From: Bacteroidales bacterium
GTDB taxonomy: Bacteria > Bacteroidota > Bacteroidia > Bacteroidales > UBA932
Assembly (NCBI GenBank): GCA_017469745.1
Contig: JAFUFS010000013.1
Location: 1 to 64,000, forward strand
Length of the DNA: 64,000 nucleotides
Direction: 5' to 3'
Below the pieces are notes generated by a model. That model saw only the letters and a program-made list of their open reading frames with translations. It ran no database searches and had not been told where the DNA came from. Positions 25,138 to 33,316 of the stretch are shown here, one piece after another. How positions within the stretch are numbered: the stretch's first letter is position 1; each line of letters begins with the position of its first letter. The translations under genes and the position numbers were made by a program.

Positions 25138-25632
25138 ATGACTGATTTTGCGGCGATAGACTTTGAGACCGCAAACGAGTGCCCCTCGAGCGTCTGCAGC
25201 GTGGGAATCGTCGTGGTCCGGGACGGAGAGATAGTGGACAGGTTCTACAGCCTGATCCATCCGGAGCCTGATTACTACCAATGGTTCTGCCGCAGGGTAC
25301 ACGGGCTAGGCCCGGAAGACACGGATGACGCTCCTGTCTTTCCGTTCGTGTGGGAGAAGATCGAACCGCTGATCGAGGGCCTGCCACTAGTGGCCCACAA
25401 CGCCCGTTTCGACGAAGGCTGTCTCAAGGCGGTTTTCCGAGTCTACCAGATGGATTATCCGGATTATGAATTCTACGACACCCTCTGGGCTTCACGCAGG
25501 CATTTCGGGCACGCCCTTCCCAACCATCAGCTCCAGACGGTGGCAGCCGCATGCGGATACGATCTCGAACACCATCACCACGCCCTGGCAGATGCCGAGG
25601 CCTGTGCAGTGATTGCAATCGAACTACTCTGA
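25138..25632 (+). CDS. DEDDh 3'-5' exonuclease (DnaQ-like)
   Basis: 164 aa. Motif I AAIDFETAN (4-12) gives Asp/Glu, motif II HNARFD (about 85) and motif III HHHALADAEACA (about 150-161) complete the DEDDh set. It is a stand-alone proofreading or repair-type exonuclease of the DNA polymerase III epsilon family. The open frame begins at 25054 inside the esterase; the ATG at 25138, one base after the esterase stop, directly precedes motif I. Overlaps the convergent polymerase gene by 9 bases. Confidence 0.9.
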   Translation: MTDFAAIDFETANECPSSVCSVGIVVVRDGEIVDRFYSLIHPEPDYYQWFCRRVHGLGPEDTDDAPVFPFVWEKIEPLIEGLPLVAHNARFDEGCLKAVFRVYQMDYPDYEFYDTLWASRRHFGHALPNHQLQTVAAACGYDLEHHHHALADAEACAVIAIELL

Positions 25633-26823
25633 TTCCTGATTTCCTTTCCTGCGCTCGTAAGCCAGCATACGGGCATCTTCAGCCTGGGCACGCTTTTCAT
25701 CGTACTGGCGGTCCCAATCACGATAGTATTCCATCCTGGGGTCCTCGAACAGAGACATCTGCTCGTAGTTCTCATGAGTGAGTTTTGACACTCCGAGTCC
25801 TACCTGCCGGATCGGAGAAACTCCGTCCCAGACCTCGTGGAGCATCCTCCTGGCCTCATTCAGGATAAGTGCAGTAACGTCCGTAGGCTGAGGCAGCTGG
25901 CACTGCTTCTGGGCCACCCTGAAATCCGTGTACTTTATGAACATCGAAACCGTCGAGGCCCTGAAACTGTCCCGGCGGATCCTGTGTGCAACCACACAGG
26001 CCACATTGAAAAGGGCCCTGTCGATGTCCACCGGATCTGACAGGTCCTTTGAGAACGTCCTCTCCGCGCTGTAGCTCTTGGCCTCGGCAACCTCGGTTTC
26101 AACCTGGGAATCATCATGGCCGTTGGCATATTCATGAAGCTGGACGGCGGCATTGCGACCGACAAGCCTCGAGAGCATCGTCTGGTCGATGGTGGCAAGA
26201 TCGCCTATAGTGCGGATGCCGTAGGAAGTCAGCCTTTCCTCCGTCTTCCTGCCTACCCAAAGGAGATCACGCACACCGAGAGGCCACATCTTCTCCTGGA
26301 CCTCGCTCTGCCAGAGGGTGTGGACCTTATCAGGTTTCTCGAAATCGGAGGCCATCTTTGCGAGAAGCTTGTTCGAACCGATGCCGACGTTGACGGTGAA
26401 ACCAAGCGAGGATTTGATCTCGTCCTTGAGACGGGTCGCGACCTCGACCGGATCCTGGCCGTAGCAACGGAAACTCATGTCGATGAAACACTCATCTATC
26501 GAGAACTGCTGCAGGACGGGGGAATATTTCCGGCAGATGGAGATGAACCCCTCAGAGCATTCCTTGTACCATCCCCAGTCGCCGCCCACGATCACGAGAG
26601 AAGGACAGGTCCGCAAGGCCATCGAGACCGGCTGGGCGGTCTTTATGCCAAGTTTCTTTGCCGGCAGGGAGGCGGCAGTGATTATGCTGCGCCGGTCATT
26701 GGGATCCCCGGACACCACAGAAGGCACAAGCCGGATGTCCGGCTGACCTTCCTGCACCAGTTTGACAGCTGTCCAACTCAGGAAAGCAGAATTGACGTCG
26801 ATATGGAAAATGATCCTGTTCAT
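25624..26823 (-). CDS. dinB: Y-family translesion DNA polymerase (DinB-like)
   Basis: 399 aa. IIFHIDVNSAFLSW at residues 4-17 (first metal Asp), QFSIDECFIDMS near 103 (catalytic Asp-Glu) and the thumb helix-hairpin-helix motif WVGRKTEERLTSYGIRTIGD near 188 identify a Y-family polymerase. It copies past damaged bases with low fidelity. No beta-clamp motif was looked for in detail. No SOS box could be recognised upstream, and no clear -7 box on this strand. Divergent from the kinase gene at 26904. Confidence 0.93.
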   Translation of the reverse strand: MNRIIFHIDVNSAFLSWTAVKLVQEGQPDIRLVPSVVSGDPNDRRSIITAASLPAKKLGIKTAQPVSMALRTCPSLVIVGGDWGWYKECSEGFISICRKYSPVLQQFSIDECFIDMSFRCYGQDPVEVATRLKDEIKSSLGFTVNVGIGSNKLLAKMASDFEKPDKVHTLWQSEVQEKMWPLGVRDLLWVGRKTEERLTSYGIRTIGDLATIDQTMLSRLVGRNAAVQLHEYANGHDDSQVETEVAEAKSYSAERTFSKDLSDPVDIDRALFNVACVVAHRIRRDSFRASTVSMFIKYTDFRVAQKQCQLPQPTDVTALILNEARRMLHEVWDGVSPIRQVGLGVSKLTHENYEQMSLFEDPRMEYYRDWDRQYDEKRAQAEDARMLAYERRKGNQESE

Positions 26824-26859
26824 TTTTACAACCGCCCTGCTAATTTCGGGAAATATTGT

Positions 26860-26867
26860 TATTTTTG
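26860..26867 (+). promoter_or_regulatory. -7 promoter box for the kinase-epimerase run
   Basis: TATTTTTG matches TAnnTTTG and lies 36 bases before the ATG at 26904. No TTTG is found at the expected -33 distance. Confidence 0.4.
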
Positions 26868-26903
26868 AAAGATTGAACAGTCAAACACTAAAACAAAGTT
26901 CAG

Positions 26904-28001
26904 ATGGAGAATCTTGAAAAGATAGTCAACTGCTTCGCGATCGAAGGCGAGGTCAAGGAAATCGCACCTCTTGGAAACGGGCTCATCAACGACACCTACA
27001 AGGTCACGACCTCAGGTGAAACCCCGGATTACGTGTTGCAGAGGATCAACAACGCAATATTCACTGATGTAGAGCTGCTACAGAACAACATCGAGGCAGC
27101 CACGAGACACATCCGCCGCAAGCTTGAAGAGGCAGGCGAGGACGACATCGACCGTAAGGTCCTCAAATTCGTTCCCCTGAAGGACAGTCCCAAAACCTAC
27201 ATCGAGTGTTACGGAAAGTTCTGGAGAGTCTCCGTCTTCATCGACAAGGCGAAGACCTACGAAATGGTCAATCCTGAGTACTCTGAATATGCCGGGGAGG
27301 CTTTCGGCCGCTTCGAGGCCATGCTCGCAGACATTCCTGACACCCTGGGAGAGACCATCCCAGACTTCCACAACATGGAGCTTAGGCTCCGCCAGCTGGT
27401 TCAGGCCGTGCATGACGACAAGTCCGGAAGGCTTGCCGCAGACCCGAAGGACGGGGAGCTGCACAGGATCCTCTCAGAGATCGATGCCCACGGGATCGAG
27501 ATGTGCAAGGCAGAGCAGCTTCACCGCGAAGGGAAGCTTCCCAAGAGGATCTGCCATTGCGACACCAAGGTCAACAACATGATGTTCGACGAGGATGGCA
27601 ACGTGCTCTGCGTCATCGACCTGGACACCCTGATGCCTAGCTACGTCTTCTCGGACTTCGGTGATTTCCTGCGCACTGCAGCAAACCCGGTGGCTGAGGA
27701 TTCTCCTGAAATTGAAAAAGTTGACTTCGATATGGAGATATTCAAAGCCTTCTCCAGAGGGTACATCAAGGGGACCAAGTCTTTCCTCACTCCCATCGAA
27801 AAGGAGAACCTTCCCTACGCAGCCTGCCTCTTCCCCTTCATGCAGGCCGTACGATTCTTCGCAGACTATATCAACGGGGACACATATTACAAAATCAAAT
27901 ACCCCGAGCACAACCTCGTCCGCACCCGCAACCAGATGGCCCTCTTCCGTTCGGCCATGGCAAAAGTGCCCGAGATGAAGGCCTGGCTCGAGTCTCTTTA
28001 G
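26904..28001 (+). CDS. Aminoglycoside-phosphotransferase-fold sugar kinase (NahK-like)
   Basis: 365 aa. The N-lobe LGNGLINDTYKV near 20-31 binds ATP. ICHCDTKVNNMMF near 215-227 is the catalytic HxDxxxxN motif, and CVIDLDTL near 236 binds Mg. Overall length and motifs resemble N-acetylhexosamine 1-kinase and related anomeric kinases, which make sugar-1-phosphates in the cytoplasm; the exact sugar is uncertain. It leads a tight run (gaps of 9, 11 and 4 bases) with a dipeptide epimerase, a transglutaminase-like protein and a membrane protein, which may hint at cell-wall fragment use. Confidence 0.8.
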   Translation: MENLEKIVNCFAIEGEVKEIAPLGNGLINDTYKVTTSGETPDYVLQRINNAIFTDVELLQNNIEAATRHIRRKLEEAGEDDIDRKVLKFVPLKDSPKTYIECYGKFWRVSVFIDKAKTYEMVNPEYSEYAGEAFGRFEAMLADIPDTLGETIPDFHNMELRLRQLVQAVHDDKSGRLAADPKDGELHRILSEIDAHGIEMCKAEQLHREGKLPKRICHCDTKVNNMMFDEDGNVLCVIDLDTLMPSYVFSDFGDFLRTAANPVAEDSPEIEKVDFDMEIFKAFSRGYIKGTKSFLTPIEKENLPYAACLFPFMQAVRFFADYINGDTYYKIKYPEHNLVRTRNQMALFRSAMAKVPEMKAWLESL

Positions 28002-28010
28002 AACAGTCCT

Positions 28011-29201
28011 ATGGCCATCAAACGCAGGGAATTCCTGAAGACCGCGGGTTCAGCGATAGTCGGAGCTGCGATCGGATCAGCCGTGTCGATCGGGATCGAA
28101 GAAGCCAAGAAGAGGACCGTCGGCAACAGTTTCGAAGGTTATCATGTCAACACTTCCGGGCCGGCCAGGATGAAACTCAGCTTCGAGCCCTACGAGCTCC
28201 AGTTGAGGCACACCTTCACCGTGGCATCCTATTCAAGGACCACGACCCCGGACGTCCAGGTAAGGATTGAATATGACGGCTTCACCGGTTACGGGGAGGC
28301 TTCCATGCCCCCTTACCTCGGGCAGTCCGTGGAAAGCGTCTCGGCATTCCTCCGGAAGGTCAACCTGGAACAGTTCAGGGATCCTTTCCGCATCGACGAC
28401 ATCCTGACCTACGTGGACGGGCTGAGCGAAGGGGACACAGCTGCGAAGGCAGCCGTGGACATCGCCCTGCACGACCTCGTTGGAAAGATGCTTGGACAGC
28501 CTTGGTACAGGATCTGGGGCCTGGATCCCGGCAAGGCTCCGGACACCACTTTCACAATCGGGATCGACACCCCGGACGTGGTCAGGGAAAAGACCAAGGA
28601 ATGCGCTGACAAGTTCAACATCCTGAAAGTAAAGGTCGGCCTGGACAACGACAAGGAGATGATCGAGACTATCCGCGAGATCACCGACCTGCCCATAGCC
28701 GTAGACGCCAACCAGGGATGGAAAGACAAGAAACAGGCGCTGGAGATGATCCACTGGCTTGCTGAACACGGAGTGGTGATGGTGGAGCAGCCGATGCCTA
28801 AGGAGATGCTGGACGAAAATGCCTGGATCACCGAGAACAGTCCCCTGCCGGTCTTTGCTGACGAGGCGATCCAGAGACTGGCAGACATCCCTTCCATCAA
28901 AGGAGCCTACAGCGGAATCAACATCAAGTTGATGAAGTGTACCGGCATGCGAGAAGCATGGAAAATGGCGAATTACGCCCGCTCTGAAGGGATGAAGGTG
29001 ATGATCGGCTGCATGACGGAGACTTCCTGCGCTGTCTCGGCAGCCGCCCAGCTCTCGCCTGTGGTGGATTTCGCCGACCTGGACGGGAACCTTCTGATCA
29101 GCAACGACCTTTTCGAGGGGATGACGGTAGTCAAAGGGAAGATAACCCTTCCTGACAGGCCTGGAATCGGCCTGAAACCACTTGGAAAGCTTGAAATCTG
29201 A
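28011..29201 (+). CDS. Tat-exported dipeptide epimerase (L-Ala-D/L-Glu type), enolase superfamily
   Basis: 396 aa. A twin-arginine leader (KRREFLKTAGSAIVGAAIG) precedes an enolase-superfamily enzyme. LKVKVG near 205 holds the KxK catalytic Lys pair; DANQGW near 232, VEQPMP near 258 and ADEAIQ near 283 are the three metal ligands; INIKLMK near 304 gives the opposite catalytic Lys. The TFTIGIDTP segment (about 183) is characteristic of L-Ala-D/L-Glu epimerases, which convert murein dipeptide to an L,L form. Export is unusual because the classic enzyme is cytoplasmic. Confidence 0.85.
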   Translation: MAIKRREFLKTAGSAIVGAAIGSAVSIGIEEAKKRTVGNSFEGYHVNTSGPARMKLSFEPYELQLRHTFTVASYSRTTTPDVQVRIEYDGFTGYGEASMPPYLGQSVESVSAFLRKVNLEQFRDPFRIDDILTYVDGLSEGDTAAKAAVDIALHDLVGKMLGQPWYRIWGLDPGKAPDTTFTIGIDTPDVVREKTKECADKFNILKVKVGLDNDKEMIETIREITDLPIAVDANQGWKDKKQALEMIHWLAEHGVVMVEQPMPKEMLDENAWITENSPLPVFADEAIQRLADIPSIKGAYSGINIKLMKCTGMREAWKMANYARSEGMKVMIGCMTETSCAVSAAAQLSPVVDFADLDGNLLISNDLFEGMTVVKGKITLPDRPGIGLKPLGKLEI

Positions 29202-29212
29202 ACTACTTGGCC

Positions 29213-30403
29213 ATGGCAAAGATGAAGAGAAGCGAGAAGATCCTTTGGCTGATGGTGGCGGTCGCCCTGTCGGCCAATATCTGGCTCCCGAGGCATCTGA
29301 AGCAAAGATATTCCTGGGAAAGGGATCTCAGCCAGAGATGTGCGGTGGATTTCTGCAAGACGCGAGACGAGGTGAAGAAGGAGATCCGGGAGTTCTACCC
29401 TTATGTCTCGGATACGGAGATTGACAGTTGGACGGAGTCCGGGAAGCTGGAGTCGATGGTGATCGGCAAGAGGACGATGTATTTCCGTGATGCTGCCTCC
29501 AACCTGCGGCTGCTCGACAGTAAGTTTTCTGCCGGTGTTGCCATTCCCTTAGGGCCGTACTCAGCCGCAGCGAAGCGAGGATGGACTCGGCCCGGGGGAG
29601 ATGGCACACCGGCTGTGAATGAGTCTGTGCGGCTTCGGGTAAAGTTCAGCTTGACGGTGCCGGTTCACACCCTCCGCCCCGGCAAGACCCTCCGCTGCTG
29701 GCTCCCCTACCCAAGGGCCGACTACCCCGGCCAGACCGGAATCCGACTCATCGAAGCAGGAGTCGACAGCACGGCATATTCCTCCGATAAGATAACTTTC
29801 TCAGAGCCGTCCTGCGCCCACAGCAGCCTCTACATGGAAGCCAAGACCAACCGCTACTCCGACGTAACATTCTACGAAATCTTCGAAGTCACCTGCGACC
29901 CCACGGCCGAAGCCTTGGAGGCCGCGGAAGAAAGCACAGAAGAGAGGGATAAGCACCTGGTATTCACGGACAGGATCAAGTCCCTCGCCGATTCTTTAAC
30001 AGCCGGATGCGACACCCCTGAAGAGAGTGTGGAAGCCCTCCGCTCATGGACCGACAAGAACATCGTCCTCGCCTGCTCAAGGGAGAATTCCACGATAGAT
30101 AATATTCCTGAATATGTTCTCTCCTCCGGCCATGGCAACTACGGCCAGAAGACCCTCCTTCTGATGACTCTCCTTCGGAGCAAGGGGATTCCGGCCGGAT
30201 GGATCAGCGGACCTACGGTCACCCCGGAAGGCTCTGCCCCCTTTATCCTCGTCGTCAACAACGACTTCGGAAGGGAACTCTCCCCCGCAAAACAGTATCC
30301 CCGCAGCGACGATGTCGACTTCTGCAGGGGTGAAGTCGAATGGGAGGGAGGCAACCTCTACTTCAACCAATGGAATTACGATTTTCAAATAGAGTATCTG
30401 TAA
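29213..30403 (+). CDS. Transglutaminase-like protein, catalytically degenerate, with palindromic insert
   Basis: 396 aa, with a hydrophobic N-terminus (ILWLMVAVALSANIWL) that anchors or exports it. TLLLMTLLRSKGIPAGWISG near 312-331 is the transglutaminase core, but the preceding GHGNYGQ has Tyr where the family has the nucleophilic Cys. The expected His and Asp region between core and tail is missing: the sequence jumps to the usual C-terminal segment YPRSDDVDF...GGNLYFNQWNYD. Residues about 107-134 come from an inverted repeat (29531-29613) that looks inserted. The frame opens at a TTG at 29207; the ATG at 29213 is preferred. Probably not an active transglutaminase. Confidence 0.75.
   Translation: MAKMKRSEKILWLMVAVALSANIWLPRHLKQRYSWERDLSQRCAVDFCKTRDEVKKEIREFYPYVSDTEIDSWTESGKLESMVIGKRTMYFRDAASNLRLLDSKFSAGVAIPLGPYSAAAKRGWTRPGGDGTPAVNESVRLRVKFSLTVPVHTLRPGKTLRCWLPYPRADYPGQTGIRLIEAGVDSTAYSSDKITFSEPSCAHSSLYMEAKTNRYSDVTFYEIFEVTCDPTAEALEAAEESTEERDKHLVFTDRIKSLADSLTAGCDTPEESVEALRSWTDKNIVLACSRENSTIDNIPEYVLSSGHGNYGQKTLLLMTLLRSKGIPAGWISGPTVTPEGSAPFILVVNNDFGRELSPAKQYPRSDDVDFCRGEVEWEGGNLYFNQWNYDFQIEYL
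29531..29613. repeat. Palindromic element inside the transglutaminase-like coding region
   Basis: The left arm begins GCCGGTGTTGCCATTCCC (29531) and the right arm reverse-complements to GCCGGTGTGCCATCTCCC (from 29613). The two arms match in blocks of 8, 5, 4 and 6 bases over about 33 positions around a centre with GCGAAGCGAGG. It keeps the reading frame and adds about 28 residues rich in Gly, Pro and Ala. The central GCGAAGCG word also occurs in the palindrome at 15207-15343. Confidence 0.7.
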
Positions 30404-30407
30404 GGTT

Positions 30408-31547
30408 ATGAAAAAGACCAGTACAGCTTCTGCACTCATCTGCCTGGCTATCATAATAGCCCTATTCTCCTACATGGGGATCAAGATGGGAGCTGCCAAC
30501 ATGCTCAACACAATCATGCACACGGCCCATGACCTCCTTCTCAACACGGTGTTCTACCTGATGGGAATCTGTGTCATCACCGGAGCTCTCGGAAAGTTGT
30601 TCGTGGAATTCGGAGTCGTGGCACTCATAGAAAAGGTGCTTCGCCCCTTGATGAAACCCCTGTTCAACCTTCCGGGAGTGGCTTCCCTCGGGGCCGTCAT
30701 GACTTTCCTTTCTGACAATCCGGCGATCATCACCCTTTCCAAGGACAAGCGTTTCGCCAGCTATTTCAAAAAGTACCAGTTCATCTCACTCACCAATTTC
30801 GGAACAGCTTTCGGAATGGGCCTGATCGTAATCATATTCATGATCAGCCAGGGGTACTTCGTGGAGCCTCTGGTCGGACTGTTCGGAGCCTTCGTGGGCT
30901 GCATCGTGACGACACGCCTGATGCAGCATTTCGTGGTCAAGGCCTATCCCGCCTACAAGGATGAGGAAGTCGTGAGCGACGAGGAACTCGAAGCCCTTAA
31001 CTCCGAGCCTGAGCATGTGGAGGAGAAAAGCACCTTCCTGCGCACCCTCAACGCCCTTCTCGACGGAGGAAAGAACGGAGTGGAAGTCGGTCTGGCAATC
31101 ATTCCCGGCGTCCTTATCATCTCCACCCTCGTGATGGTGCTCACCTTCGGCCCCGACGCTGCCGGCGCCTACACCGGAGCCGCCTATCAGGGAACTGAAC
31201 TGCTCCCATGGCTGGCCAACAAGGTCGACTGGCTGTTCAAGGGGCTCTTCGGATTCAACGATCCTCACCAGATTGCCTTCCCGATCACCGCCTTGGGCGC
31301 AGTAGGAGCGGCCCTGAGCCTTGTCCCGAATTTCGCGGCACAGGGATGGATCGACGGCAACGCGATCGCAGTCTTCACGGCCATCGGAATGTGCTGGAGC
31401 GGCTTCCTCAGCACGCACACCGCAATGCTGGACTCACTCGGTTACCGTGAACTCACCGGAAAGGCCATTCTCTCCCACACGATCGGAGGCCTGGTAGCGG
31501 CAATCACGGCCCACCTGGTCATATTGCTGATTTCGATTACGATTTGA
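30408..31547 (+). CDS. Nucleoside-recognition (Gate) domain membrane protein
   Basis: 379 aa with about nine membrane segments: helices near 8-25, 47-70 and 110-180, a charged loop (about 185-210), then 225-255, 300-325 and 355-379. The pattern, including FLSDNPAIITLSKDKR and the repeated small-residue helices, matches the nucleoside-recognition/Gate family that includes spore-maturation-like and YjiG-type proteins. A transporter role is likely but the substrate is unknown; position just before the histidine-degradation genes (59-base gap) makes a histidine or urocanate permease one possibility. Inner membrane. Confidence 0.7.
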   Translation: MKKTSTASALICLAIIIALFSYMGIKMGAANMLNTIMHTAHDLLLNTVFYLMGICVITGALGKLFVEFGVVALIEKVLRPLMKPLFNLPGVASLGAVMTFLSDNPAIITLSKDKRFASYFKKYQFISLTNFGTAFGMGLIVIIFMISQGYFVEPLVGLFGAFVGCIVTTRLMQHFVVKAYPAYKDEEVVSDEELEALNSEPEHVEEKSTFLRTLNALLDGGKNGVEVGLAIIPGVLIISTLVMVLTFGPDAAGAYTGAAYQGTELLPWLANKVDWLFKGLFGFNDPHQIAFPITALGAVGAALSLVPNFAAQGWIDGNAIAVFTAIGMCWSGFLSTHTAMLDSLGYRELTGKAILSHTIGGLVAAITAHLVILLISITI

Positions 31548-31606
31548 CACCATAATAAGATAATTATTGCTATATTTATAGCCTACATAAGAATAATACT
31601 TCTGAA

Positions 31607-33316
31607 ATGAAACAAATAATCGAATGCGTGCCCAATTTCAGCGAGGGCAGGGACAAGAGTGTAATCGACCAGATAGTTAAATCGATCGCAGCCGTAGAAG
31701 GCGTCAAGGTGCTTGACGTCGACCCGGGTGAAGCGACCAACAGGACCGTCGTCACCTTCGTAGGCAGCCCGGAAGCTGTCCTCGAAGCGGCCTTCCAGGG
31801 TGTGAAATGCTCCGGTGAGGTGATCGACATGAGGAAGCATCACGGAGCCCACCCCCGTTCAGGAGCCTGCGACGTGCTCCCTCTGGTCCCGGTGGCAGGA
31901 ATCACTCTTGCGGAATGTGCTGAACTTGCCAGAGGTCTGGCCAAAAGGATCTACGACGAACTTGGAGTCCCCTGCTACTGCTACGAGGCAGCCGCATTCA
32001 AGCCGGAAAGGAAGAACCTGGCGGTCTGCAGGGCCGGTGAATATGAAGCCTTGCCCGAAAAGATCGCCGATCCTGCACGCAGGCCTGACTTCGGTCCTGA
32101 AGAGTACAACGAGACCGTTGCCCGCTGCGGTGCCATCAACGTAGGAGCAAGGAATTTCCTAGTGGCCGTCAACTACAACCTCAACACTACCTCGACCCGC
32201 CGCGCCATGGCGATCGCCTTCGACGTGCGCGAGAAGGGCCGCAAGATGCGTGAGGGAGGCAGCCTCACCGGGAAGGTCCTGAAAGATGCGGAAGGAAAGG
32301 ATCTCTGGCAGCCCGGCACACTCAAGGGCTGCAAGGCCATCGGCTGGTACATCGATGAATATGGGATCGCCCAGGTCTCAATGAACATAACGGACATCGA
32401 CGCCACTCCGCTCCATGTTGCCTACGAGGAAGTCTCAAGGGCGGCAGCGGCTCGCGGTCTGAGGGTCACCGGAGCCGAAATAGTCGGCCTTGTCCCGAAG
32501 AAAGTCCTGATGGATGCCGGTAAGTTCTACCTTGAAAAACAGCAGAGGTCGCTCGGAATCTCCGACGACGAGATCATGAAGATCGCTGTCAAATCCATGA
32601 GCCTTGACGACCTGCATCCATTCAATCCCCACGAGAAAGTCCTCGAGTACCTCATGGAGGATCCCCAGCAGCAGGCTCTGAAGGAAAGGCTTGTCCGCAT
32701 GACCCTTAAGGGATTCGCTGACGAGACGGCCTCGGAATCCCCTGCTCCTGGCGGCGGTTCGATCTCCGCCTACATGGGCGCACTCGGTGCTGCCCTTGGC
32801 ACGATGGTAGCCAACCTGTCAGCTCACAAGAGGGGTTGGGACGACCGCTGGAAGGAATTCTCCGACTGGGCGGAAAAGGGCCAGAACCTCATGAAAGAAC
32901 TCGTCGGACTCGTGGACGAGGACACTGCAGCTTTCGACAGGATCATGGCTGCATTCGGTCTCCCGAAAGGCACTGAAGAAGAGAAGGCTGCAAGGGCCGC
33001 GGCTATTGAAGAAGCCACTCTCTACGCTTCCCAGGTCCCTCTGAGGACGATGAAAGCCTCGTACAAGGTGTTTGAAGTTGCCAGGGCAATGGCTTCCGAA
33101 GGCAATCCCAACTCCGTCTCTGATGCAGGTGTCGGAGCACTTGCAGCAAGAAGCGCAGTCCTCGGAGCCTGCCTCAACGTGAAGATCAACGCAGTAGGCC
33201 TTAAGGACAAGGAAAAGGCCGCCTCGCTTATCGCCGAAGCTGAAGAGATTGCAGCCAAGGCAGTCAAAGAAGAAAAAGAGATTCTGGACATCGTAAACAG
33301 CACGATCAATGGATAG
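31607..33316 (+). CDS. ftcD: Bifunctional glutamate formimidoyltransferase / formimino-THF cyclodeaminase
   Basis: 569 aa, two-domain form. The N-terminal formiminotransferase (residues 1-330) has ECVPNFSEGRD (4-14), HHGAHPRSGACDVLPLVP near 82 and GWYIDEYGIAQVSMNI near 245. The C-terminal cyclodeaminase (about 365-565) has SESPAPGGGSISAYMGALGAAL near 380. It moves the formimino group of formiminoglutamate to tetrahydrofolate and releases ammonia, so no HutG is needed. First of four overlapping hut genes. A TATATTTA (31571-31578), one mismatch from a -7 box, could start transcription here. Its stop overlaps hutU by 8 bases. Confidence 0.94.
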   Translation: MKQIIECVPNFSEGRDKSVIDQIVKSIAAVEGVKVLDVDPGEATNRTVVTFVGSPEAVLEAAFQGVKCSGEVIDMRKHHGAHPRSGACDVLPLVPVAGITLAECAELARGLAKRIYDELGVPCYCYEAAAFKPERKNLAVCRAGEYEALPEKIADPARRPDFGPEEYNETVARCGAINVGARNFLVAVNYNLNTTSTRRAMAIAFDVREKGRKMREGGSLTGKVLKDAEGKDLWQPGTLKGCKAIGWYIDEYGIAQVSMNITDIDATPLHVAYEEVSRAAAARGLRVTGAEIVGLVPKKVLMDAGKFYLEKQQRSLGISDDEIMKIAVKSMSLDDLHPFNPHEKVLEYLMEDPQQQALKERLVRMTLKGFADETASESPAPGGGSISAYMGALGAALGTMVANLSAHKRGWDDRWKEFSDWAEKGQNLMKELVGLVDEDTAAFDRIMAAFGLPKGTEEEKAARAAAIEEATLYASQVPLRTMKASYKVFEVARAMASEGNPNSVSDAGVGALAARSAVLGACLNVKINAVGLKDKEKAASLIAEAEEIAAKAVKEEKEILDIVNSTING

